64,000 bases of DNA from Marinobacter similis (GTDB lineage Bacteria > Pseudomonadota > Gammaproteobacteria > Pseudomonadales > Oleiphilaceae). The translations under genes and the position numbers were made by a program. How positions within the stretch are numbered: the first letter of the stretch is position 1; each line of letters starts with the position of its first letter. Under the pieces are notes generated by a model. The model worked only from the letters and a program-made list of their open reading frames with translations, searched no databases and was not told where the DNA came from. The stretch spans positions 2,852,001-2,916,000 of the forward strand of contig NZ_CP007151.1 in assembly GCF_000830985.1 (NCBI RefSeq). Reading direction: 5' to 3'. Below are positions 41,002 through 53,776 of this stretch, one piece after another.

Positions 41002-41226
41002 ATGAGAGAAGGTATCCACCCCAAGTACGAAGATATCACCGCAACCTGTTCCTGCGGTAATGTTGTTAAGACCCGTTCCACCATCGGACACGACCTGCAG
41101 CTGGATGTTTGCTCCCAGTGCCACCCGTTCTACACCGGGAAGCAGAAGGTTATGGATACCGGCGGTCGTATTGATCGGTTCCAGAAGCGTTTCGGCGGCC
41201 GTATCGCCGGTGGCAAGAAAGACTGA
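41002..41226 (+). CDS. rpmE: RpmE, 50S ribosomal protein L31 (zinc-binding type)
   Basis: A complete 74 aa ribosomal protein. It begins [20 protein letters not shown]; the zinc ligands are C16 and C18 with C37 and C40 in [14 protein letters not shown], so this is the C+ (zinc) form rather than the zinc-free paralogue made under zinc shortage. The end, [11 protein letters not shown], is typical. GAGGTTCGCC lies before the ATG. A strong terminator follows within 20 bases, so it is a single-gene unit. Confidence 0.97.
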   Translation: MREGIHPKYEDITATCSCGNVVKTRSTIGHDLQLDVCSQCHPFYTGKQKVMDTGGRIDRFQKRFGGRIAGGKKD

Positions 41227-41242
41227 TCTTTCTTGCAACGCA

Positions 41243-41271
41243 AAAAAAGGCGCCTTTCGGGCGCTTTTTTT
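41243..41271 (+). terminator. Intrinsic terminator of rpmE
   Basis: GCGCC (41250-41254) pairs with GGCGC (41260-41264) over a TTTCG loop, extended by a G:U pair and an A-run/T-run. Seven T follow (41265-41271). It lies 17-45 bases after the rpmE stop. Confidence 0.88.
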
Positions 41272-41446
41272 GTGCCTGCCAAAAACTGCGTCGTATCTAT
41301 GTACATACGCAATTAGCACTATTGACTGATCGATAAGTGGTCGGATAGCACTTGTCGTTTGGGGATGGTCGAGCCATAATGGCGCGCTCCGCTGAGCAGT
41401 GCTTTGCGGTTCATTACCTTTAAACGTGACAAACGGAACAGTGGCA

Positions 41447-42711
41447 ATGTCTCAAGATCTGAAAGAAGCAGCCCTTGAATATCACGCCAAGCCGCGGCCT
41501 GGTAAGCTGAGTGTTGAAATCACCAAGCCAACCAAAACCTCCCGCGATCTCTCTCTGGCGTACAGCCCCGGGGTTGCCGAACCGGTCCGCGAGATCGCAA
41601 AGGACCCGGAGAACGCATACAAGTACACCGCCAAGGGAAACCTGGTGGCTGTCATCTCCGACGGTTCCGCGATTCTTGGCCTGGGTAACCTGGGACCTCT
41701 GGCAAGCAAGCCGGTAATGGAAGGCAAAGGCGTACTGTTCAAGCGCTTTGCCGGTATTGACGTTTTCGACATTGAAGTCAATTCCGAGAGCCCGCAGGCA
41801 TTCATCGAAACCGTTGAGCGTATCGCGGATACTTTCGGTGGCATCAACCTGGAAGACATCAAGGCGCCCGAGTGCTTTGAGGTTGAGCGTGCACTGATCG
41901 AAAAGTGCAACGTGCCCATCTTCCACGATGACCAGCACGGCACGGCCATCGTAACTGCAGCTGGCATGATCAACGCCCTTGAGTTGCAGGGTAAGAAAAT
42001 CGACGAAGCGAAAGTGGTGTGCCTCGGTGCCGGTGCGGCCGCAATCGCATGCATGAAGCTGCTGATCAGCTGCGGTATTCGCTCTGAGAACATCTTCATG
42101 CTCGACCGTAAGGGTGTGATCCACTCTGGTCGTGATGATCTGAACCAGTACAAGGCAATGTTTGCCAATGATACTGACCGGCGTACGCTGGATGACGCGA
42201 TCGACGGCGCAGACGTATTCCTTGGGCTTTCAGGTCCGGATCTGCTGACAGCAGATCAGCTGAAGAAGATGGCGCCTAACCCTATCGTGTTTGCCTGTTC
42301 AAACCCGGATCCGGAGATCAGCCGGAAGTCGCATTGGCCACCCGTGATGATCTGATCATGGCAACCGGTCGCTCCGACTACCCGAACCAGGTAAATAACG
42401 TACTGGGTTTCCCGTTCATCTTCCGCGGTGCGCTGGACGTTCGAGCCACTGCCATCAATGAAGAGATGAAGGTAGCTGCTGTCAACGCCATTCGTGAGCT
42501 GGCCAAGGAGCCAGTGCCACAGGAAATCTGCGAAGCCTACGGCGTAGCCAACTTCGAATTCGGCAAGGAGTACATCATTCCTAAGCCGATGGATGTGCGT
42601 CTGCTTGAGGTAGTTCCAGCGGCGGTAGCTCGTGCGGCGGTTGATTCCGGCGTTGCGCGCAACCCGTACCCTGCGCACTACCCGCTGAAGTCCATGGACG
42701 ACATTATCTAA
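41447..42711 (+). CDS. maeB: Malic enzyme, short form without phosphotransacetylase domain (one frame break)
   Basis: About 421 aa after repair. It decarboxylates malate to pyruvate with NAD(P) reduction. The malic N-terminal domain has [15 protein letters not shown] and [13 protein letters not shown]; the metal site is the [11 protein letters not shown] motif with ECFEVERAL before it; the NAD-binding part has [17 protein letters not shown] and ACSNPDPEI. One C is lost near 42322 (AGCCGGAA for AGCCCGGAA), giving [14 protein letters not shown]. The E. coli MaeB has a further phosphotransacetylase-like C-terminal domain (about 760 aa in all), absent here, where the gene ends at a terminator. 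Start chosen at 41447 with the family start [19 protein letters not shown]. Confidence 0.91.
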
Positions 42712-42726
42712 CGTTCGTTCAGAAAT

Positions 42727-42759
42727 AAAAAAACCGGCGGTGATCCCGCCGGTTTTTTT
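42727..42759. terminator. Bidirectional terminator between maeB and ponA
   Basis: CCGGCGG (42734-42740) pairs with CCGCCGG (42746-42752) over a TGATC loop. Seven A precede and seven T follow, so it can end transcripts from maeB on the plus strand and from ponA on the minus strand. Confidence 0.93.
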
Positions 42760-42802
42760 GTGTCCGCATATTGCTGGTGCTGACGCTGGCGCTAAGCCAG
42801 GG

Positions 42803-45270
42803 TCAGAAGATTTGCCGCGAGTAATCGTCCGCGCTGCCGTTACGCTCGTTCTCATCCTGGGGTGAAAGCGGTGCGGGCGCATCCTCTTCCTTGAACACTT
42901 CAAAGACACCTTCTTCGCCCGGTCTGGCTCGCTTGCCAGTCTCGGGGTTGATGCGCACGTTTACGATGCCGTTGGGGCGAGGCATTGTGGCTGAAGGTGC
43001 ATTCTCCAGCGCCACTTGCATATAGTCGACCCAAATCGGTAGTGCGGTGCTGGCGCCGAACTCTCTTCGCCCTAATGGGGCGGGCTGGTCAAAGCCGACC
43101 CAGGTGGTAGTGGCAATGTCGTGGTTAAAGCCGGCAAACCAGGTGTCTTTCTGTTCGTTAGTAGTGCCGGTCTTGCCCGCAATGTCGTTGCGTCCGAGCG
43201 CCTGGGCTCGACGGCCCGTTCCCCGGCGGATTACGTCCTGCATCATGGAGTGCAGGATGTACACCGAGCGCTCATCAGCCAGTCTCGGCATGACTCTGAC
43301 CTCTGGTTCCTCGCTGGTATCGGCAAGCGAGGTCGGTTCGTCAGTCCCATTCTTGCTACCGTTGCCAGTCATTTGCGATTCGCAGTCCCGATCGCAAAGA
43401 ACGGTTTTCGGCGCTTCGTAAATCGTCTCGCCATTGACGTCCTGAATCTGTTCGATCAAATAGGGTTGAACGTCGTAGCCACCGTTGGCGATCACTGCAA
43501 GTCCACGGGCCAGCTCCATGGGCGTGAGTTGTCCGCTGCCCAGCGAGAGCGAAAGGTTGTCCGGCATGTTGTCGACCGGAATTTTCAGTTGTTTCAGATA
43601 GTCAAGGGTGGTCTGGATGCCGACGTCCCGAAGCAGTCGGATCGAGACGATGTTGCGGGACCGGTAGAGCGCTTCGCGCAAGCGAGTCGGCCCGTAGAAC
43701 TGGCCAGAAGAATTCTGCGGGCGCCAGGCTGTCTCCAGTTCCGAGTCATCAAACACGATGGGGGCGTCGTTGTAGATAGTGGCCGGAGTCAGACCATTCT
43801 CAAGTGCCGTTAAGTAGAGGAACGGTTTGAAGGTTGAGCCTGGCTGTCGCTTCGCCTGAATTGCGCGGTTGTATTTACTCTGCCGGAAGCTGTAACCACC
43901 GGCCAGTGCCTGAACCGCGCCAGTATCGGCGTCCAGAGAGATGAGCGCGCCTTCTGCCCGTGGCACTTGCGCCAGGGCAACGCCCGGCTGCGTCGTTGAG
44001 TCGCTGAGATCCCCGGCTTGTGAGTTGGCCCGTACGTACACGACGTCACCGACTGATAGCACGTCTGTCGGTTTCTCGGGCTCTGGGCCGCGCAGGTCTT
44101 CAGTTTTGTAGCGGCGAGCCCAGGTCATGGTCTCAAACGGCATGATGGCTTCACCGATATTCCGGACATGGACCTGGACGTTTGCCTGTTCGTCGCTGAT
44201 ATCCGTGACTAGCGCGGGGAGGAGTTCGGCCACTTGCGGATAGTTGAGAATCAGCTCCGCCGGGGTGCTCTCCTTCAGTGTATCTTCATCGATTTGGCCA
44301 ATGGGGCCTCGGAATCCGTGCCGGCGGTCGTAAGCTTCCAGGCCTTTGCGTAGGGCGTCTGTGGCCGTTTGCTGCTTACGGCTGTCGACCGTCAGGGTAA
44401 CTGTATAACCGTCTGTGTAAGCATTATCTCCAAACCGTCGAACGATTTCCGAGCGCGCCATTTCCGCCACGTAGTCTGCGTCGACTTCGGTGTCTGTAGC
44501 GTTGTAGTTCGCTGTTAATGGAGCAGAGATGGCGAGGTCATACGCATCTGGAGTGATGTAGCCCAGGTCCCGCATGCGTCCAATGATCCAGTTTCGCCGG
44601 ATCTTGGCACGATCCGGGTTGGCCAAGGGGTTAAACGACGAAGGTGCCTTCGGCAGGCCGGCAAGCATGGCCATTTGGGCAAGAGAGAGTTCTTTGATCG
44701 GCTTGTTGTAGTAAACCTGTGCCGCTGCAGCGATTCCGTAAGCTCGATTGCGAGATAGATTTTGTTCAGGTAGAGCTCGAGGATGCGGTTTTTGTCCAGT
44801 TCGCGCTCAATCTGAAGAGCCAGAAGTATCTCGTTGAACTTCCGGATAAAGGTCCGGTCCCGTGACAAAAAGTAATTTTTTGCAACCTGCATTGTGATGG
44901 TGCTGCCGCCAGACTGGATGGAGCCAGTGGAGACCAGTTCGATCGCAGCCCGCGCCAGGCCTTTGATGTCGACCCCGGCATGCTCGTAAAACCTTGAGTC
45001 CTCAGCCGCCAAAAACGCTTGTAACTGAATTGTTGGGATCTGTTCGATTGTGATCGGTGCCCTTCTCTTTTCACCGAATTCTGCTATTAATCTGCTGTCT
45101 TGGCTGTAAATTCGCAGCGGCGTCTGCAACTTGATGTCGAGCAGTTGTTCAACCGGGGGAAGGCCAGGGCGAAGGTACAGATAAAAGCCTGAGGTAACGA
45201 TTATGGCGACACTCAGTCCGGTGAGAAATAACCATGCGAAAAGGCGAGATGTGCGCAACAAATGAGACAT
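42803..45270 (-). CDS. ponA: PonA (MrcA), penicillin-binding protein 1A (one frame break)
   Basis: About 822 aa after repair, a bifunctional peptidoglycan synthase anchored in the inner membrane. The membrane segment LFAWLFLTGLSVAIIVTSGFYLYL is near residues 11-34. The glycosyltransferase domain has AAEDSRFYEHAGVD and QSGGSTITMQVAKNYFL. The transpeptidase has SxxK in RQPGSTFKPFLYL and KTG in AGKTGTTNEQKDTWFAGF. One G is lost near 44742 (CTCGCAATC for CTCGGCAAT on the coding strand), restoring IYLGNRAYGIAAAAQVYYNK. It diverges from pilM, a gene order conserved in pseudomonads. Confidence 0.94.
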
Positions 45271-45455
45271 TTTTTTCTGACAACTGTTGGATATAGGTCT
45301 ATCATTTGAGAAATTGCTTTAGGAAGGATGAGTCGCTTCACCGCCGCAATGCTTCTCAACTAAGAAGAAATGGCATTGTAGACGGAATACTGAAGAAATT
45401 CTCTTAAATAAAAAACACATAAGTAACTTAACCGGGTGCATCTAACCAGGTATAG

Positions 45456-46525
<1,070 letters not shown>

Positions 46526-46526
<1 letters not shown>

Positions 46527-47092
46527 TGGCAAAGATTAACCTCAGGCCCTGGCGCGAAGAGCTCCGGGCAGAAAAGCAGAAGCAGTTCGTGGTGATGATT
46601 CTGGGCGCTGCAATTGTTGCAGGTGGCCTAGCGTTCCTTTGGAAATCGGACATGGACAATCGGATTGCCTATCAGCAGTCGCGAAATGCCTACATTGAAA
46701 CCGCTACCAAGAAGCTTGATCAACAGATCCGCGAAATTGAGAGTCTCAAGCAAAAGCGAGATGAGCTTTTGGCGCGCATGCAAGTGATTCAGGATTTGCA
46801 AGGTAAGCGGCCGGTGATTGTTCGAGTCTTCGATGAGCTGGTGCGCACCTTGCCGGACGGGCTTTACTATACCGATCTCAAGAGAGCCGGCGACCGCGTC
46901 AGCATCGTAGGTATGGCTGAATCGAATAGTCGCATCTCCACGTTAATGCGTCAGTTCGAAGAATCTCTTTGGTTTGCTGATCCAAATCTGTCGAACGTGT
47001 CTGCGGCAGATAGCCGCCGCGCCGGATACAGTCAGTTCAATCTATCGGTGCAGCAAAAAACACCCGAGCCCGAAGCGGAGGATAAGAAATGA
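46526..47092 (+). CDS. pilN: PilN, type IV pilus inner membrane protein
   Basis: A complete 188 aa protein. Its start, MAKINLRPWREELR, holds the INLRPWRE motif that binds PilM. One membrane segment follows (FVVMILGAAIVAGGLAFLW, about residues 22-40), then a periplasmic coiled coil (residues 50-95, rich in Gln, Glu, Lys) and a small ferredoxin-like domain that pairs with PilO. It aligns the pilus motor with the outer membrane secretin. Starts and stops overlap with pilM (TGATG) and pilO (ATGA). Confidence 0.95.
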
Positions 47093-47700
47093 GCCTCGCG
47101 GACTCACTAAAAAGCCTGAACGAATTCGATATCAATGATCTTGATGTCAATAACGCAGGAATCTGGCCTGCGCCGATTAAGGCCATTGTGGTTCTAATCA
47201 TTGTTGGACTGATTGTGGGTGGCGGTTACTGGTTCTTTATAAAAGATCAGTACGTACGCTTAGAGCAGGTTGAGAGAACCGAGACGGATTTGCGTCAGAA
47301 ATACGAACAGAAGGCCTACCAGGTCGCTAATCTGGAGGTCTTTAAAGCCCAGATGGCGGAAATGGAGGAGACCTTCGGCGCTCTCGTTCGCCAACTTCCC
47401 AGTGAAACGGAAGTTCCGGGACTTCTGGAAGATATTACCAATACGGCACTTGGAAGCGGCTTGTCATTGCAGGAAGTGAAATTGCAGTCTGAACAAAAGC
47501 GCGATTTTTACTCCGAGCTACCAATCAATATTCGGGTCTCCGGTTCCTACCACGAGTTGGCGACATTTGTGAGTAGCGTGGCTAGCCTGCCGCGAATTGT
47601 GACCCTGCACGACTTAACCATCAAACCAACAGGCGGAGACGGAGAGCAGCTCGATATGCAAGTTGTCGCCCGTACTTACCGCTACCGGGCTGGAGAATGA
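47089..47700 (+). CDS. pilO: PilO, type IV pilus inner membrane protein
   Basis: A complete 203 aa protein. The N terminus (SLADSLKSLNEFDINDLDVNNAGIWP) is typical, followed by a membrane segment (AIVVLIIVGLIVGGGYWFFI, about 31-50), a coiled coil and a C-terminal ferredoxin-like fold with LPSETEVPGLLEDITNTA and LPINIRVSGSYHELATFVS. PilO pairs with PilN in the periplasm and contacts the lipoprotein PilP. The gene overlaps both neighbours by four bases. Confidence 0.95.
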   Translation: MSLADSLKSLNEFDINDLDVNNAGIWPAPIKAIVVLIIVGLIVGGGYWFFIKDQYVRLEQVERTETDLRQKYEQKAYQVANLEVFKAQMAEMEETFGALVRQLPSETEVPGLLEDITNTALGSGLSLQEVKLQSEQKRDFYSELPINIRVSGSYHELATFVSSVASLPRIVTLHDLTIKPTGGDGEQLDMQVVARTYRYRAGE

Positions 47701-48251
47701 GCATGGCAGCAAAGCATGCGGGAAAGGCCTGGCTGGGTGTGTGTCTTGTGTCCCTGTTGACGGCATGCTCCCAAGGCAGTGGTTTCTCGGATCTCGACAA
47801 ATTCATGGCCGACACGCGAGCGAAGCCGCGGGGGCATGTGGAACCGCTCCCAGAGTTCAAAGCGTACGAGGCGTTCAGTTATTCGGCGGCGGATCGGAGG
47901 GCGCCGTTTGAGCCGCCCGTAGATGTTCAGTTAACCATGGTCGATGAGCAACCGGTGAGCAATGTCGAGCCTAATTTGGACCGCCCGAAAGAGGTCCTCG
48001 AGAATTTTGATCTCAAGCAATTGGACATGGTCGGCACGCTCCAAGGTGCATCGGGCAATCTTTTTGCTTTAATTCAAGATACGGTTGGGGGAATTCATCG
48101 AGTTCGCACCGGTAATTACATGGGGCAAAATTACGGGCGCGTAATTGGCGTGAATGAAACCCGGATCGAGTTGATTGAGATCGTTCCGAATGGCCGGGGT
48201 GGTTGGGTAGAGCGTCCGCGCTCTCTGACCCTTGAAGAGGAAGAGGGCTAA
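47697..48251 (+). CDS. pilP: PilP, type IV pilus lipoprotein
   Basis: A 184 aa lipoprotein. A signal peptide ends in the lipobox LLTAC, with the acylated Cys near residue 24. The next part is a flexible stretch carrying FMADTRAKPRGHVEPLPEF, which binds PilNO, and the HR-type domain with LKQLDMVGTLQ, ALIQDTVGGIHRVRTGNYMGQNYGRV follows, the part that docks on PilQ. Start at 47697 is the ATGA overlap with pilO; an ATG two codons later is equally possible. pilQ follows after a ribosome site AAGGAGC. Confidence 0.94.
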   Translation: MSMAAKHAGKAWLGVCLVSLLTACSQGSGFSDLDKFMADTRAKPRGHVEPLPEFKAYEAFSYSAADRRAPFEPPVDVQLTMVDEQPVSNVEPNLDRPKEVLENFDLKQLDMVGTLQGASGNLFALIQDTVGGIHRVRTGNYMGQNYGRVIGVNETRIELIEIVPNGRGGWVERPRSLTLEEEEG

Positions 48252-48261
48252 GGAGCGGCTG

Positions 48262-50379
48262 ATGAAAAATGAAAGAACCATGCACGAACAAAAAAGTTTA
48301 GGGTCGAGGCTAGCGATGTTTAAAAAACTCAATGTATACGTCGGCGTGATTGCTTTTGGGTTGTTATCCGGCCTGGCCAATGCGGTCACGCTGGAAGACG
48401 TGTCATTCTCATCGCTATCAGGAGACCGACTGGAGGTTAAGCTTGCCTTCGATGGCGAGCCTCCCGAACCGACGGGATACACAATTGAGCGGCCGGCTCG
48501 AATTGCTGTGGACTTGCGCGATACCACCAATGGGCTCGGTAGTCGCAGTATCCCGCTGGGCTCAGGCAATGCTCAGAGCATGACAGTCGTTGAAACCAAG
48601 GACCGGACGCGCCTGATCTTTAATCTGGTCGAACTGGTTCCCTATGACACGGTCAAAAGTGGGAACTCCCTGGTGATGACTCTTGGGGGCGATGCAGCTG
48701 ACGTTTCGTCGACGGCGTCAACTGGCTCTGCGCCGCAAGCAACTTCCTCATCATCTCGTGCAGATGCTCTTGCCGGAGTTGATTTCCGTCGCGGCAAAAA
48801 CGGAGAAGGTCGGGTAGTGGTCGATCTGGGCAGCGAGAGTGCTGCGGTGGATTTGTCCGAATTGGGTGGAAAGATTCGGCTGACCATGTCAGGCCTTTCC
48901 GTGCCAGAAAATCTCCGTCGGCGTCTGGATGTGACGGATTTTGCGACGCCGGTTAATCGCATCGATACGTTTGTCCAAGATGGCAACGCCGTCGTCGAAA
49001 TCCGGCCGGAAGGTAATTACGACTACATCGCGTATCAGTCTGGTAGCGAATTCACGGTCAGTGTTGAAAAGCTGACAGAGGAGGAAGCGGAATCCCGTCG
49101 TGAGGAGAAATTCCCGTACACGGGTGAGAAGCTGTCCCTTAACTTCCAGGATATTGAAGTTCGCTCTGTTCTTCAGTTAATTGCAGATTTCACCGGACTG
49201 AACCTGGTCGCCAGCGATACTGTGGGCGGAAGCATTACCCTGCGGCTCCAAAATGTCCCTTGGGACCAGGCATTGGATCTGATCCTGAAAACTAAAGGTC
49301 TCGACAAGCGCCAAATTGGTAACGTACTCTTGGTAGCGCCTGCGGATGAGATCGCCGCGCGTGAGAAGCTGGAGCTGGAAACTACCAAACAGATTGCAGA
49401 ACTTGCTCCGGTTCGTCTGGATATCATCCAGGTGAATTATGCCAAGGCTGCAGATGTAGTCGCTTTGATTGAGGCGGATAAAGAGCTGATTTCCGACCGT
49501 GGTTTCGTCTCTTCGGATGTTCGGACGAATACTATCAGCGTGCGGGAAACCACAGAGAAGCTGGAAGAAATCCGCCGACTCGTTACTACCTGGGACGTTC
49601 CAGTTCGCCAGGTATCTATCGAAGCCAGGATCGTTCGTGCTCAGACCAACGTTGCCGAAAACCTTGGTATTCGCTGGGGCGGTGCGGCCTACAATGTGAG
49701 TGGCGATAACGTTTTCTCAGTTGGTGGTTCTCAGGGCGCGGTCGAAGAGGCCCGTCAGGCCGCCGGTGGCACCAACAACACAATCACTTTCCCGGGCGCT
49801 CTGGCAGTGGATCTGGGGGTAACGGGTGAGGGTGCCTCCTCATTCGCGCTGGGTTGGGGTAGTGACGACTTCCTGGTCGACCTGGAACTGTCCGCTCTCG
49901 AAAGCGACGGACAGGCGGAAGTTGTATCGCAGCCGCGAGTTGTGACTGCGGATCGCCAGACAGCGTCGATCAAATCTGGTGAAGAGATTCCTTACCAGGA
50001 AGCGTCCTCAAGCGGTGCCACCTCTGTGTCCTTCAAGGAAGCGGTGTTGTCGCTGGAGGTAACTCCGCAGATCACGCCTGATGACAAGATCATCATGGAT
50101 CTGGTGGTGAACCAGGACTCCCGCGGTGAGGTAACTGCAGGCATTCCGTCAATCAACACCAATGAAGTTACGACTCAGGTGCTGGTTGGCAACGGCGAAA
50201 CCGTGGTGTTGGGCGGTATCTTCCAGTCGGAGGTGGCCACCCAAACCACCAAGACACCGTTCCTGGGTGATATCCCGTACCTCGGTCGTCTGTTCAAGCG
50301 GACTGAGCATGTGGATGAGCGCAGTGAGCTGCTGATCTTCATCACGCCCAAGATCCTGAAGAACGATCTGATCCGCTAA
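48262..50379 (+). CDS. pilQ: PilQ, type IV pilus outer membrane secretin
   Basis: A complete secretin of 705 aa from the ATG at 48262, which has AAGGAG seven bases upstream. A signal peptide ends near GLANA. Two AMIN domains (LEDVSFSSLSGDRLEVKLAF and the later VDFRRGKNGEGRVVVDLG) bind peptidoglycan. Then come the STN-type domain (SLNFQDIEVRSVLQLIADFTGLN), an N1 domain (VNYAKAADVVALIE) and the secretin core (QVSIEARIVRAQTNVAENLGIRWGG to LGDIPYLGRLFKR). It forms the gate through which the pilus passes. No frame break was found. Confidence 0.96.
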   Translation: MKNERTMHEQKSLGSRLAMFKKLNVYVGVIAFGLLSGLANAVTLEDVSFSSLSGDRLEVKLAFDGEPPEPTGYTIERPARIAVDLRDTTNGLGSRSIPLGSGNAQSMTVVETKDRTRLIFNLVELVPYDTVKSGNSLVMTLGGDAADVSSTASTGSAPQATSSSSRADALAGVDFRRGKNGEGRVVVDLGSESAAVDLSELGGKIRLTMSGLSVPENLRRRLDVTDFATPVNRIDTFVQDGNAVVEIRPEGNYDYIAYQSGSEFTVSVEKLTEEEAESRREEKFPYTGEKLSLNFQDIEVRSVLQLIADFTGLNLVASDTVGGSITLRLQNVPWDQALDLILKTKGLDKRQIGNVLLVAPADEIAAREKLELETTKQIAELAPVRLDIIQVNYAKAADVVALIEADKELISDRGFVSSDVRTNTISVRETTEKLEEIRRLVTTWDVPVRQVSIEARIVRAQTNVAENLGIRWGGAAYNVSGDNVFSVGGSQGAVEEARQAAGGTNNTITFPGALAVDLGVTGEGASSFALGWGSDDFLVDLELSALESDGQAEVVSQPRVVTADRQTASIKSGEEIPYQEASSSGATSVSFKEAVLSLEVTPQITPDDKIIMDLVVNQDSRGEVTAGIPSINTNEVTTQVLVGNGETVVLGGIFQSEVATQTTKTPFLGDIPYLGRLFKRTEHVDERSELLIFITPKILKNDLIR

Positions 50380-50394
50380 ACGTCGGGCTCAGAT

Positions 50395-50427
50395 AAAAAG
50401 CCGCCGGTTAAGACCGGCGGCTTTTTT
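50395..50427 (+). terminator. Intrinsic terminator after pilQ
   Basis: GCCGCCGGT (50400-50408) pairs with ACCGGCGGC (50413-50421) over TAAG, then six T follow. It closes the pil operon 20 bases after the pilQ stop, so aroK probably needs its own promoter or read-through. Confidence 0.93.
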
Positions 50428-50518
50428 GTGTCTGAATATCCCGCAATCGCGCGGGAAATTTATGGAATCAGAACCGCTGTGATATTCTCACCCGCCTGAA
50501 CACAATCGAGCGGAAGTT

Positions 50519-51085
50519 ATGTCTTTGCCCAAACGCGTTGTCCTGGTGGGCCCTATGGGGGCCGGAAAGAGTACGATTGGCCGAATGCTCGCCAAAGAGC
50601 TTGGCTATCGATTCCTGGACTCCGATCGCATCATCGAGGAACGCTGCGGCGCGAATATCCCCTGGATATTCGATGTGGAGGGTGAAGACGGTTTCCGGTT
50701 GCGCGAGACGGCCATGCTGGAAGAGTTGTCCCTGTTGCCCGACACGGTATTGGCGACCGGTGGAGGTGCCGTCATGCGGCCCGAGAACCGCCCGTTCTTG
50801 AAGCAAGATGCCGTTGTTGTTTATCTGAAGACATCAATCGAGCAACAGGTTGAGCGGACCCGGAAAGATCGAAACCGGCCTCTGCTTCAGAATGATGATC
50901 CAGAAGCGGTACTCCGCAAATTATTTTCAATCAGGGATCCGCTTTACTCCCAGTTGGCTGACATCACGATGTACACGGACCGAAAAAGTCCCAGGCTGGT
51001 GGTCCGTCAACTGGTGAATCGAATGAATCCGAGGACGCCTCGGCACAAGCGGCAGGTACGCAAGGAGGGTCGAAACCATGTCTGA
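50519..51085 (+). CDS. aroK: AroK, shikimate kinase
   Basis: A complete 188 aa P-loop kinase that phosphorylates shikimate in the chorismate pathway. Walker A is GPMGAGKST (residues 11-19), the shikimate site has [18 protein letters not shown], and the ATGGGAV (residues 79-85) and RDRNRPLL lid-type segments (here RKDRNRPLL) follow. The C terminus has an unusual basic tail ([17 protein letters not shown]). It overlaps aroB by eight bases. Order aroK-aroB-damX after pilQ matches Pseudomonas and E. coli. Confidence 0.96.
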   Translation: MSLPKRVVLVGPMGAGKSTIGRMLAKELGYRFLDSDRIIEERCGANIPWIFDVEGEDGFRLRETAMLEELSLLPDTVLATGGGAVMRPENRPFLKQDAVVVYLKTSIEQQVERTRKDRNRPLLQNDDPEAVLRKLFSIRDPLYSQLADITMYTDRKSPRLVVRQLVNRMNPRTPRHKRQVRKEGRNHV

Positions 51086-52171
51086 CGCAGTCCGTGAATT
51101 GACCGTGGAACTGGGTGAGCGAAGCTACCCGATTCTGATTGGACAGGGTCTTCTGGGAAGTCGCAATCTTTCAGAATACGTGCAAGGGTCCCAGGTCCTC
51201 ATCGTGACCAATGAGACGGTAGCGCCTCTATACCTTGATCGGGCAAAAAGCTGCTTTCCAGGGAAATCAGTCGATACTGTGGTTCTGGCCGATGGTGAGA
51301 AATACAAGGATTGGCAGACTCTCAATCAGATTTTCGACCACTTGCTGCAGAATCGTCATTCCCGGAAAACCACTCTGGTTGCGTTGGGCGGTGGCGTGGT
51401 GGGAGATATGACCGGCTTTGCTGCTGCCTGCTATCAGCGCGGCGTTCCGTTCATCCAGATCCCAACGACTCTGCTGTCCCAGGTTGATTCCTCCGTGGGT
51501 GGTAAGACCGGCATCAATCATCCACTCGGCAAGAACATGGTGGGGGCCTTTCATCAGCCCGAGATTGTGCTGATCGATACCGACACCCTCAGCTCACTGC
51601 CGCCCAGGGAAGTGGCGGCTGGGCTGGCCGAAGTGATCAAGTATGGCTGATTCGGGACATTCAGTTTCTCGACTGGCTTGAGGCGAATGTAGACCGCCTG
51701 GTAGCACTTGATGCGACCGCGGTTGCTGAAGCAATTCTGCGATCCTGCGCCTGCAAGGCTGAAGTGGTCGCCAAAGATGAGCGCGAGGGTGGTTTGCGGG
51801 CGATCTTGAATCTTGGCCACACCTTTGGCCATGCCATTGAGACTTTCGCAGGCTATGGTAACTGGCTCCACGGCGAGGCGGTTGGCACCGGTATGATCAT
51901 GGCAGCCGATCTGTCGGCGCGTGAGGGCATGATCAGTGGCGAGCAGTTTGAGCGTGCGGTAACTTTGATCAAGCGCGCGGGCTTGCCAGAGGCGCCGCCA
52001 AAAGGCATGACGCCAGATGATTTCAGAAACCTGATGGCCGTGGATAAGAAAAACGTTGATGGTCGCTTACGCCTGGTGCTTCTGGCAAATCTTGGTGAGG
52101 CCATTGTTACGGAAGACGCTACGGTCGAGAACCTGGCCGCAACACTTGCCAAATACTGTCATTGTGGCTGA
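51078..52171 (+). CDS. aroB: AroB, 3-dehydroquinate synthase (one frame break)
   Basis: 364 aa after repair, the normal length. It converts DAHP to 3-dehydroquinate using NAD and zinc. The NAD site is [21 protein letters not shown], followed by [25 protein letters not shown]; the zinc His residues are in [13 protein letters not shown] and LHGEAV. One C is lost near 51644 (GGCTGATT for GGCCTGATT), restoring [18 protein letters not shown]. The same GGCCTGAT to GGCTGAT loss is seen in ptsP. Confidence 0.95.
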
Positions 52172-52216
52172 CCGTTGGCGAACGCAGAACTGGGTTAAAA
52201 GGCAGCAGGGACGGGT

Positions 52217-53563
<1,347 letters not shown>

Positions 53564-53564
<1 letters not shown>

Positions 53565-53581
53565 CAACGCCTGGGCGTTGC
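53564..53581 (+). terminator. Hairpin at the damX stop
   Basis: GCAACGCC (53564-53571) and GGCGTTGC (53574-53581) are perfect inverted repeats next to the damX stop. Only a weak T stretch follows (GTTTTAA 11-17 bases on), so termination would be partial. Confidence 0.55.
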
Positions 53582-53654
53582 GCCTACGGGTGTTTTAAAG
53601 GGCCCCTGGGTTGGGAAAGCCGGCCACTGTTCCCCAAAATAATCCCGCTCTCAT

Positions 53655-53683
53655 TTGAGTACGTATTTCTACGTGTGTAAAAT
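53655..53683 (+). promoter_or_regulatory. Predicted sigma-70 promoter for gltB
   Basis: TTGAGT (53655-53660), 17 bases, TAAAAT (53678-53683), about 94 bases before the gltB start. The spacer contains the partial dyad TACGTATTTCTACGT. This is a good match to a vegetative promoter. Confidence 0.7.
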
Positions 53684-53776
53684 GATCAGCCCCATTTTCA
53701 GTGTCGAAGGGTGGTTGTTCGGCTGTGCGCTGATTAACCCTTTGATTGAAAAGCATTTCTACTCGAGAGAACGCTT

